A stretch of 6,462 bases of DNA from Acidobacteriota bacterium (GTDB taxonomy: Bacteria > Acidobacteriota > UBA890): contig JAUWTE010000189.1 of the NCBI GenBank assembly GCA_030609765.1, positions 1 to 6,462 on the forward strand, written 5' to 3'. The notes beneath the pieces are model-generated. The model saw nothing but the letters and a program-made list of their open reading frames with translations. It was not told where the DNA came from and made no database searches. Below, one piece after another: positions 1-5,304 of the stretch; the first letter of the stretch is position 1; each line of letters opens with the position of its first letter. Made by a program: the position numbers and the translations under genes.

Positions 1-199
1 CAACTCGTTGATCAGCACGCTCGAGAACGCCATCAAGAGCCTGGAGAAGGGCAACGGGATTCCTGTCATCGGTAAGCTCGGCGCCTTCATCAACAAGATC
101 GAATCCCTGGTGAAGACCGGCGGTGTGAGTAGCGAGATCGGCGCGGAGCTGATCGGCAAGGCCCAGGAGATCATCGCGGCCATCGTCGCCAAGAGCTGA
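1..199 (+). CDS. C-terminal end of a protein with a FIMAH-like domain (5' end outside window)
   Basis: Only the last 65 complete codons are visible. The reading frame starts at position 2 (first codon AAC), enters from outside the window and stops at TGA 197-199. The peptide is two or three amphipathic helices. Landmarks are NSL at the left edge, a lysine/glutamate-rich helix ending in EKGN, then LGAFINKIESL, then SSEIGAELIGKAQEIIAAI just before the stop. This order (NSL, charged helix with GN, L-x-AFIN-x-(V/I)-E, then a helix of the type LI-xx-AQ-x-II) matches, from memory, the FIMAH domain found at the C-termini of large secreted or surface bacterial proteins. In such proteins it follows catalytic or beta-sandwich domains. 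The catalytic or adhesive part would lie to the left and cannot be named. A TTG at position 8 is in frame but is not believed to be the start, because the domain similarity begins before it. The gene converges on the GT-C-like gene. Confidence is good for the coding call and moderate for the family. Confidence 0.72.
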   Translation, partial: NSLISTLENAIKSLEKGNGIPVIGKLGAFINKIESLVKTGGVSSEIGAELIGKAQEIIAAIVAKS

Positions 200-236
200 T
201 GCCCGGGCATCCGGATTAGGGAGGACCAAGGGCAGG

Positions 237-268
237 GCGGCTGGCGGGCTCAGTAGCTCGCCAGCCGC
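237..268. terminator. 14-bp inverted repeat in convergent gap, possible bidirectional terminator
   Basis: Positions 237-250 pair with 255-268 over 14 bp around a CAGT tetraloop (251-254). The core arms are GGCTGGCG and CGCCAGCC, and the stem contains one G-T wobble. It lies 38 bp after the stop of the left-edge gene and 50 bp after the stop of the GT-C-like gene, which converge here, so termination in both directions is the natural role. There is no clean T-run on either side, so it is not a textbook intrinsic terminator. The right arm overlaps the degenerate dacB 3'-end copy. Confidence 0.5.
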
Positions 269-310
269 AGCCGCGTGATCTCAGCGGTGTACCTGACGAA
301 CGCCCAGCGC
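250..310 (-). pseudogene. Degenerate copy of the dacB 3' end (about 19 codons plus stop)
   Basis: This stretch aligns without gaps to the last 61 bp of dacB (2777-2837). Positions 250-285 match 2777-2812 at 31 of 36 bases, with an uninterrupted 12-base identity (tagctcgccagc). Identity then decays to about 45 of 61 overall and is lost near 310. Read on the minus strand, the fragment ends AEITRLRLASY-stop where dacB ends AEISQVLLASY-stop. A tryptophan lies at the same distance upstream in both. No start codon or upstream dacB body accompanies it, because the GT-C-like gene ends at 318. It is therefore best read as the remnant of a second dacB-like gene or as a duplicated gene end, not as an expressed gene. 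The alignment was made by eye; the origin is inferred. Confidence 0.6.
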
Positions 311-317
311 CCAGCGC

Positions 318-2741
318 CTATCGAGCCTCCAAGACTCGAACCAGAACACCCAAGGTACGGAGATCCCGGCGGTTGCCCCCCAGGGCGGCATGTGATGTCC
401 CCCCCGGGGCGACGACCCGAAAGTGATAGAAGTACGCGCGCTTCCATGCCCGTCCCGGTCCGGGGACGAGGCGGAGCATGGTCCGCTCGCCCGCGTCCAA
501 CCCGACCTTCTGCCGATCTCGGCCTATCTGCACCTCGAGACTCATGCTACTCATGGCCTGGATCTCGACCGTAATGATGTTGAGCGGCGCGCGGCTCGAA
601 AGCAGCAGCTCGACCGAATCATCGCCACCGACCCAGGTGCCCAGGGCGCTGTGCCAGGCGCGCCCCTGCGGTATGTTCGGCACCCACACTCTGACCGGCC
701 CGTTGTTGTGACGGAGGTGCAGGCCGGTTACGGGCACGAGCAGATGGTGGAGAAGGAATGCAGCGGCGGCGATCATGACGAACACTTTCGCCGCGCTGTG
801 ACCAGGGCTCCGCTTGGCCGCTTCCCCCCGCTCAGCCGCAGCGGGACTCGTGCCCTCCATCCCGAATCCCGTTGCCTCCTGTCCCCATCGCCACAGCACC
901 AATGCCGTGAGTGCGACCGCGGCGAGCCAGAGAAAGGACACGATCCACTGGGCCTGCTGGTAGTAGACCCACAGCGGCGCGAGGGCCGACAGCGAGAGGC
1001 CTGGGGCTCCGTAACGCAGCAAAACGAGCGACCGGGCAATGTTGTGATCGTGGTAGAGCAGCTCCGATTGCGGCAGCAGCAGAAAGGTCATGCCGATTCC
1101 CCAGGCAATCAGCACACCGCGCAGGGCCGATCTCGCCTTGCCCGTCCACGCCGGTCCTGCGGCGAGAGTCGCGCCCAAGCCCATGGGTAGCGCCAGCGTC
1201 CACAGAACCCCCGTTAAGGGACGCGCCGGCGGAGCCCAGTGTCCTATCTCCTGGGATAGGGCGTAGGGACCCCACAGGGAGATCAGACACAGGATCAGCG
1301 TGACGGAATCGGCCCGTCGTCGCCGCCACAGCCAGGCCAGGCCGGCGATCGCCAGAAGGTAGTGCGGGGCGTAGAACAGGAGACCTTCCTTCTGGTCCAG
1401 AAGAAGTCCGAGGCCGGTCCGCAGTGCGCCCCACGGATCCCCGATGTAGGCAAGGTAGTTGTCGCCAAAGGCGGATGCCCGCGCTTCTACGCCGCTGCCC
1501 ACGGAGATAGCCAACGGGGAGATTCGGCCATAGAGCTGCCAGGTGAAGAGAACGTGGCCGATGCCTGTCATCAACAGCGGCGCTGCCCACGCGACGATTG
1601 AGAGATCGCGGCTTCGCCTCGCCGTGCCTTCGTGATCCGAGCCGCGCAGGAGGAACCAGATGCCAGAGGCAGCCACGGTCGCCATCAAGGCAAAGTACTT
1701 GAAATGTAGCCACGGCAGAAAAGCCAGGATGATGCCGGCGAGAAGCGCTCCCATGACACCCGGCGAGCGCCGCAGGATCAGATAGGCGGTGGCCGACAGG
1801 GTGAGGGCCGGCACCTCGGGAAACAGGTGCGGGCTGGCGAACAGCAGAGGTGCGGTCAGGATTGCCAGCAGCGTACCCCTGACCGCTGCTCGGGAGCCGG
1901 CAATGTCACGCAACAAGAGAAAGAGAACTGCGGCGAAGGCGCCGAGCCACAACGTCATGCTGAAGCGAACAAGCAGCGTGAACGCGCTCCGTGAGAGTGT
2001 TTGACCGAAGCCGAACCAGGGTGCCAGCCACAGGCTGAGGCCGACGCTGTGAATGGAGTAGAGAGTGTCGGGGGCGACACCTGCCTTCGCGTGACGTGCC
2101 AGTCTGGCGGGGTAAAAGGTCCAGTTCAGCCTTTCCAGATAGTCGTTGGCCAGGTTGACGTCGTGATCGACCCAAATGCTGCGAGCGGTCAGCAGGTAAT
2201 GCGGCTCATCGCCCGAGATCGAGGGCCACCAGGGAGACCCGGGCGACACCATCAGGGTCGGAAGAAGGATGGCGAGCGCCACGAATCCGAGGATGTAGGT
2301 CCGATCGTCGAACCTCGGGCGCGTAAGGTCCGCCGTCGCGTCTCTGAATCGCAGGTGGCATGAGATCATCCCCAAGCCGATGCCGGCCGCGGCAAGCGGC
2401 GGTGCCGTGCTCCAGAACCACCAGGGATCGAGCAGCCAGGCCACAACCGGAAGCGCGGCCCCCCATGCCAGAGGTTCGAGAATACGCAGAGCTTGCAGGT
2501 GGCTCAGGCGGTAGGTCCGCGTCATCACACGGACCGCCAATGTGAGCAGAAGTGCCGCCACGAGCGTGCAGAGCACCAGGCTGGTCCAGAACCCCGTTCC
2601 CAGAAACAGCTCCCGCAGCAGGGCAACAGGGTTCCCCATGGCGATCCCGTCTGGAATTCGCGCGAGCTCCAGGAGCGTGGCGGCTCCGAGCCCGGTACTC
2701 AACGCGGCGCCGCAGAGCCTGACGAGAATCCTGGGCGTCAT
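318..2741 (-). CDS. Large polytopic membrane protein, GT-C-like glycosyltransferase with C-terminal soluble domain
   Basis: From the ATG at 2741 the product is 807 residues. Residues up to about 675 are strongly hydrophobic and contain roughly a dozen or more membrane segments. The segment SISGDEPHYLLTARS (about 175-189) puts an Asp-Glu pair (D178, E179) in an early extracytoplasmic loop, as in lipid-carrier-dependent GT-C glycosyltransferases, where such an acidic residue is catalytic. Later landmarks are FPWLHFKY-like FLPWLHFKY (about 341-349), QKEGLLFYAP (about 450-459) and APPARPLTG (about 503-511). I associate these with uncharacterised GT-C-like proteins. After a polar linker (about 625-650) and a last hydrophobic segment, residues about 675-807 look like a soluble, beta-rich domain. 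The probable role is transfer of a sugar from a polyprenyl-phosphate donor to an envelope acceptor; donor and acceptor are unknown. An in-frame TTG at 2780 overlaps the dacB stop as TTGA, but it lacks a good ribosome site and would add 13 polar residues, so ATG 2741 (or GTG 2744) is preferred. It is probably co-transcribed with dacB. Confidence 0.78.
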   Translation of the reverse strand: MTPRILVRLCGAALSTGLGAATLLELARIPDGIAMGNPVALLRELFLGTGFWTSLVLCTLVAALLLTLAVRVMTRTYRLSHLQALRILEPLAWGAALPVVAWLLDPWWFWSTAPPLAAAGIGLGMISCHLRFRDATADLTRPRFDDRTYILGFVALAILLPTLMVSPGSPWWPSISGDEPHYLLTARSIWVDHDVNLANDYLERLNWTFYPARLARHAKAGVAPDTLYSIHSVGLSLWLAPWFGFGQTLSRSAFTLLVRFSMTLWLGAFAAVLFLLLRDIAGSRAAVRGTLLAILTAPLLFASPHLFPEVPALTLSATAYLILRRSPGVMGALLAGIILAFLPWLHFKYFALMATVAASGIWFLLRGSDHEGTARRSRDLSIVAWAAPLLMTGIGHVLFTWQLYGRISPLAISVGSGVEARASAFGDNYLAYIGDPWGALRTGLGLLLDQKEGLLFYAPHYLLAIAGLAWLWRRRRADSVTLILCLISLWGPYALSQEIGHWAPPARPLTGVLWTLALPMGLGATLAAGPAWTGKARSALRGVLIAWGIGMTFLLLPQSELLYHDHNIARSLVLLRYGAPGLSLSALAPLWVYYQQAQWIVSFLWLAAVALTALVLWRWGQEATGFGMEGTSPAAAERGEAAKRSPGHSAAKVFVMIAAAAFLLHHLLVPVTGLHLRHNNGPVRVWVPNIPQGRAWHSALGTWVGGDDSVELLLSSRAPLNIITVEIQAMSSMSLEVQIGRDRQKVGLDAGERTMLRLVPGPGRAWKRAYFYHFRVVAPGGTSHAALGGNRRDLRTLGVLVRVLEAR

Positions 2742-2754
2742 CACGAGCGCTCGT

Positions 2755-2760
2755 TCCTTC
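2755..2760 (-). promoter_or_regulatory. Candidate ribosome binding site of the GT-C-like gene
   Basis: On the minus strand this reads GAAGGA, 13 nt before the ATG at 2741 and 10 nt before a GTG at 2744. The spacing is long for the ATG. A 12-bp perfect palindrome (2743-2754) fills the gap, and pairing within it would bring the site nearer the start. It is still a better site than anything in front of the TTG at 2780. Confidence 0.4.
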
Positions 2761-2776
2761 GATTCAGCGCGATCGA

Positions 2777-4132
2777 TCAATAGCTCGCCAGCAGCACCTG
2801 CGAGATCTCAGCCATGCGCTGGTCGATCTCCCACTGCTGCGAGCGGTGCTCGTTGATCAGAATGCAGAAGGCCACGACTCTTCCGCTCTCGGTGTGGGCG
2901 TATCCGGAGAGGGTATTGACGCCCTTGATGTGTCCGGACTTCAGGCGCATCTCCCCTACGAGAGGGGGATCCTTGAAGGGCCTCGGGTTCCATCCGTCCA
3001 AGCCACCGAGCTTCAAAGATGAGATGAACTCCGGCCCCACATGGAAGTCTGAGTAGGCGTACGTGAGCAGATCGACAACTTGGTGAGCCGTGAACCGATT
3101 GAGGTCGGAGAGGCCGGAGCCGTCCGCCATGATGTAGCTGTTCAGCGGCGTGCCGAGCTTCTCATCGAGAAACTTCGCCACCACCGCCAGTCCCTTCGTC
3201 GTCGTGCCGGGCAGGCCGTACTCCACGGCCCCCATCGTCTTGAGGATCGTCTCCGCCATGATGTTGTTGCTGTATTTATTGAGGTCCATCACCAAGCGTC
3301 CAAGGGGCTCGGAGCGGATCGTATAGAGCAGCGCGAGCTCATCGGGCAGGGCTACCCGCGAGTCCTCCGGCGTGGCATCGAGGGGAGCCGGGATCGCGTC
3401 CATCTCTTCGGTTGTGGGGTAACGGACCACGCCCTCGATCGCGACGCCGGCGAATCCGAGCAGCTCCCGCAGCCGTTCCCCGAAGTGCAGGGTTGCATCC
3501 GGAACGGCTCGCCAGTCGTTTCCCTCACGATAGGCCGAGTAGTTGGCCATCAAGGCGCTGATCGGCGCATGATACGCCTCGCGTATCTGAATACCGCCGG
3601 GCCAACCCTCGGCGTCACGCCGCCCATCGAAAAAGCGGTCGTCGACCACGAGGTCCCCGGCGATGCGCTCGATTCCACGCTGCTGGATGGCGCGCGCCGC
3701 CAGCCAAAGCTGTTCCTCGACGGTATCGGGGGCGCCACGGCCGAGCACCCACAAGTCTCCATGGATAGAGTTCCCATCGAGCTCGCCCCGGTAGGTGATC
3801 GGTGTCTGCCAGACAAAGCTGGGGCCGAGCTTCTCGAGAGCCGTCGCGGCGGTGAAGACCTTCGTGACCGAGGCAGGAGCGTAGCGGCCGCCGCCGTCGC
3901 GCTCGGCCAACAGTTCCCCGCTTTCCGCATCGCGAACCACGATTCCGACGCGTGAGCCGCGCAGTGTGGGGTGGGCGAGGATTCGATCCAACTCTGCCGG
4001 TATGCCCGGGCCATCAGAGCCATTCGACCCGTCCTGTGGGGATCCGATCGCGGTAGCCGCGAACGCGGCCAGGATGAGGGCCAAAGCCACATGCCCCGCA
4101 AGTCGCAAAGCAGTCGGTTCTGACACGCGCAT
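2777..4132 (-). CDS. dacB: D-alanyl-D-alanine carboxypeptidase/endopeptidase, PBP4 type (peptidase family S13)
   Basis: The product is 451 residues from ATG 4132. It starts with a signal peptide: MRVSEPTALRLAG, a hydrophobic stretch to about residue 29, then small residues near a likely cleavage site. The three penicillin-binding motifs occur in order. They are S88-V-T-K91 in APASVTKVF (catalytic serine and lysine), S288-N-N290 in KYSNNIMAE, and K398-S-G400 in MRLKSGHIKG. Other family landmarks are the HAPISALMANYSA segment (about 188-200) and ADGSGLSDLNRFT (about 336-348). The long spacing between the first and second motifs fits the large inserted domains of S13 enzymes. The enzyme should act in the periplasm, removing the terminal D-Ala or cleaving D-Ala-mDAP cross-bridges of peptidoglycan. 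The third motif is KSG rather than the commoner KTG. ATG 4132 is chosen because AGGA lies 8 nt upstream; the in-frame ATG at 4156 would add eight residues with a poorer site. The stop overlaps a possible TTG start of the next gene. Confidence 0.92.
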   Translation of the reverse strand: MRVSEPTALRLAGHVALALILAAFAATAIGSPQDGSNGSDGPGIPAELDRILAHPTLRGSRVGIVVRDAESGELLAERDGGGRYAPASVTKVFTAATALEKLGPSFVWQTPITYRGELDGNSIHGDLWVLGRGAPDTVEEQLWLAARAIQQRGIERIAGDLVVDDRFFDGRRDAEGWPGGIQIREAYHAPISALMANYSAYREGNDWRAVPDATLHFGERLRELLGFAGVAIEGVVRYPTTEEMDAIPAPLDATPEDSRVALPDELALLYTIRSEPLGRLVMDLNKYSNNIMAETILKTMGAVEYGLPGTTTKGLAVVAKFLDEKLGTPLNSYIMADGSGLSDLNRFTAHQVVDLLTYAYSDFHVGPEFISSLKLGGLDGWNPRPFKDPPLVGEMRLKSGHIKGVNTLSGYAHTESGRVVAFCILINEHRSQQWEIDQRMAEISQVLLASY

Positions 4133-4140
4133 CGGGTTTG

Positions 4141-4144
4141 TCCT
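4141..4144 (-). promoter_or_regulatory. Ribosome binding site deciding the dacB start
   Basis: AGGA on the minus strand lies 8 nt before the ATG at 4132. It falls inside the reading frame that would begin at ATG 4156, so its ideal spacing argues for the shorter start, which also leaves a well-formed signal peptide. Confidence 0.55.
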
Positions 4145-4167
4145 ATGAGCGGGCATATAGAAATCTC

Positions 4168-4184
4168 AGCGGACCAACTCCGCT
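4168..4184 (-). other. Small hairpin between the CPxC gene and dacB
   Basis: AGCGGA pairs with TCCGCT around a 5-nt loop in the gap between the stop of the small CPxC gene and dacB. On the minus strand it is followed by GAGATTTCTAT, which is only moderately T-rich. It could be a weak or leaky terminator separating the two genes, or chance. A TATATG sequence just downstream resembles a -10 box, but no convincing -35 element is placed in front of it. Confidence 0.25.
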
Positions 4185-4235
4185 TGCCGGTCTTGCAGCC
4201 ACCTCTTGACGACGCCGGGGCTGCGCGCGGGGCCC

Positions 4236-4547
4236 TCAGTCCAGGTCGAAGATCCGCGGAGGAGGGTCGTCGCTCTTGTCCGCGCGCTTCAGCGCCTCCT
4301 TGAACTTCTTCTCGAGGATGTCGTCTTCGTTGCGCTGGCGATCCATTCCCTGGGCGAACATCTTCTCCGCCTCCTGCTGCTTTGACTCACGTGCCTCGAG
4401 TGCCTGATCCCAGGTGAAGCCAGATCTCTTGGGCCGTTCCTCGAAGAGGATCTCGCCGCTATCGCGATCGACAACGAGTTTCGTCCTGCAGCAAGGGCAG
4501 CTCAGCTCGATGTTGTCGCCGCTGTCCGCAGTTTCCTGCTCGGCCAT
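4236..4547 (-). CDS. Small uncharacterised protein with a single CPxC knuckle and a charged helical tail
   Basis: The product is 103 residues. An acidic N-terminus (1-13) is followed by ELSCPCCRTKLVVDRDSG, in which C17 and C20 form one C-P-x-C knuckle and C19 is an extra cysteine between them. The next segment, EILFEERPK, would complete a short beta-hairpin like half a zinc ribbon. Residues about 44-91 are very rich in Glu, Lys, Gln and Arg and should form a long helix or coiled coil. The tail is DDPPPRIFDLD. A classical zinc ribbon needs a second cysteine pair, which is absent here, so metal binding would require dimerisation or a partner. There is no signal peptide or membrane segment, so the protein is probably cytoplasmic. 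The start is ATG 4547 because a strong AGGAAGGAG site sits 8 nt before it; the open frame continues to 4649 but without such support. I do not recognise a function. Whether it shares a transcript with dacB, about 100 bp downstream, is open. Confidence 0.75.
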   Translation of the reverse strand: MAEQETADSGDNIELSCPCCRTKLVVDRDSGEILFEERPKRSGFTWDQALEARESKQQEAEKMFAQGMDRQRNEDDILEKKFKEALKRADKSDDPPPRIFDLD

Positions 4548-4555
4548 GTCTCGCT

Positions 4556-4564
4556 CTCCTTCCT
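4556..4564 (-). promoter_or_regulatory. Strong ribosome binding site of the CPxC gene
   Basis: AGGAAGGAG on the minus strand, with 8 nt between its last base and the ATG at 4547. It is the strongest Shine-Dalgarno match in the window and fixes the start of the small CPxC gene, ruling out the longer frame beginning at 4649. Confidence 0.7.
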
Positions 4565-4831
4565 GACGCGGCTGAGGCGCCACGATGCCTTCAAACGGTA
4601 GCCGTGCAAGGTCGCCCTGACAAGCGGCAGAGCCTTCCTGCGGCCACAATCTCCCGCAACGCGTGCCCGGGGCGCTACGTCGCCGCGAGTGGGGGGAGGC
4701 GGATCTCGCCTGGCCTGCTAGAATCTGCCGCTCCGATCGCAGGTATCGGTTTGGCTCCGCTCCGCCAACGAGAGCCTGCGTTTCTCATCGCGCCCCCGCC
4801 GCGGGGCGAATGGGGAATGCTTGCCGCTATT

Positions 4832-4835
4832 GAGG
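4832..4835 (+). promoter_or_regulatory. Ribosome binding site deciding the rhodanese start
   Basis: GAGG lies 8 nt before the ATG at 4844. The in-frame ATG at 4817 and more distal codons would add residues with no counterpart in single-domain rhodaneses and would place this site inside the coding region. Confidence 0.55.
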
Positions 4836-4843
4836 TTTGTCGC

Positions 4844-5293
4844 ATGAAGATCGATGAAGTTCCTCCACTGGTGGTCGCTGCGCGACTGAATGAAGAGCCC
4901 GGAGCGGTGTATCTCGATGTGAGGACGGAGCAGGAGTTCAGCCGAGGACACCCGGCGGGCGCGCTCAACATCCCCATTACGGTGCTCGCTCCCGGCAGCT
5001 TCCTGCCCTGGCCCAACCTGAAGTTCATCAGGGTCGTGCAAGCCAACATTCCTCAGGAGGCCTCCGTGTACGTCGGTTGTGCCTCCGGACACCGTTCGCT
5101 GCACGCTGCCGGGATCATGAAGAACAACGGCTATCAAAAGGTGGCCAACGTGGGCAGCGGCTTCACTGGGAAGAAAGGGCTGCTGGGCAGGTTGGCCGAG
5201 CCCGGTTGGCTGCAGCTCGACCTGCCCGTTGATTCCGGCGATGGCGGCGAGCGGTCGTACGAGTTCCTACTGGCCAGAGCTCCAGAGAAATAG
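4844..5293 (+). CDS. Single-domain rhodanese-like sulfurtransferase
   Basis: The product is 149 residues from ATG 4844 (MKIDEV). The domain covers nearly the whole protein. VYLDVRTEQEFSRGHPAGA (22-40) is the rhodanese entry signature, a D-V-R followed by E-F-x-x-G-H-x-x-G-A, and it runs into LNIP. The active-site loop is C79-A-S-G-H-R-S85 in VYVGCASGHRS, which fits the C-x-x-G-x-R-S pattern. C79 is the only cysteine in the protein. Rhodaneses carry a persulfide on this cysteine and move sulfane sulfur from a donor such as thiosulfate to a thiol acceptor; the real substrate here is unknown. After NVGSGF (102-107), where such proteins often end soon, a tail of about 40 residues follows, including EPGWLQLD. 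No signal peptide is seen, so it is probably cytoplasmic. It stands alone on its strand. Its stop is only 11 bp from that of the convergent hydrolase gene, so the two transcripts may overlap at their 3' ends. Confidence 0.9.
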   Translation: MKIDEVPPLVVAARLNEEPGAVYLDVRTEQEFSRGHPAGALNIPITVLAPGSFLPWPNLKFIRVVQANIPQEASVYVGCASGHRSLHAAGIMKNNGYQKVANVGSGFTGKKGLLGRLAEPGWLQLDLPVDSGDGGERSYEFLLARAPEK

Positions 5294-5304
5294 CCCGCGC
5301 CGGC

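Larger units (their letters stand above)
4548..4843. other. Divergent intergenic region between the CPxC gene and the rhodanese gene
   Basis: This 296-bp stretch separates two divergent genes and must hold promoters for at least one direction. Visible elements are the strong minus-strand ribosome site next to 4547 and the plus-strand site at 4832-4835. A TAGAAT (4719-4724) could be a plus-strand -10 box, but no good -35 is at the right distance. A 6-bp GC-rich hairpin (4791-4796 with 4803-4808) falls in the presumed rhodanese leader. Open frames enter from both sides but lack start signals. No repeat, RNA gene or operator was recognised. Confidence 0.4.

Noticed and set aside
423..1190. Long plus-strand open frame of 255 codons opposite the GT-C-like gene
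   Set aside because: Its translation is rich in Arg, Pro and His with no domain pattern. It is the usual antisense shadow of a GC-rich coding region whose minus-strand product is a coherent membrane protein.
832..1713. Minus-strand open frame of 293 codons inside the GT-C-like gene
   Set aside because: It is an overlapping alternative frame with Arg/Pro-rich sequence. The in-frame membrane protein explains the region better.
2743..2754. Perfect 12-bp palindrome ACGAGCGCTCGT just before the GT-C-like start
   Set aside because: One or two such palindromes are expected by chance in a window of this size and composition. There is no second copy to suggest an operator.
3080..3955. Plus-strand open frame of 291 codons opposite dacB
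   Set aside because: It mirrors the third-position GC bias of dacB, has no recognisable motif, and the opposite strand carries all three penicillin-binding motifs in order.
4548..4649. N-terminal extension of the CPxC protein to ATG 4649
   Set aside because: The extension lacks a ribosome site, whereas ATG 4547 has the strongest one in the window.
4604..4843. Upstream extension of the rhodanese gene (up to 80 extra residues)
   Set aside because: The extension is Pro/Arg-rich and without domain similarity. ATG 4844 has a well-spaced GAGG and gives a normal single-domain rhodanese.
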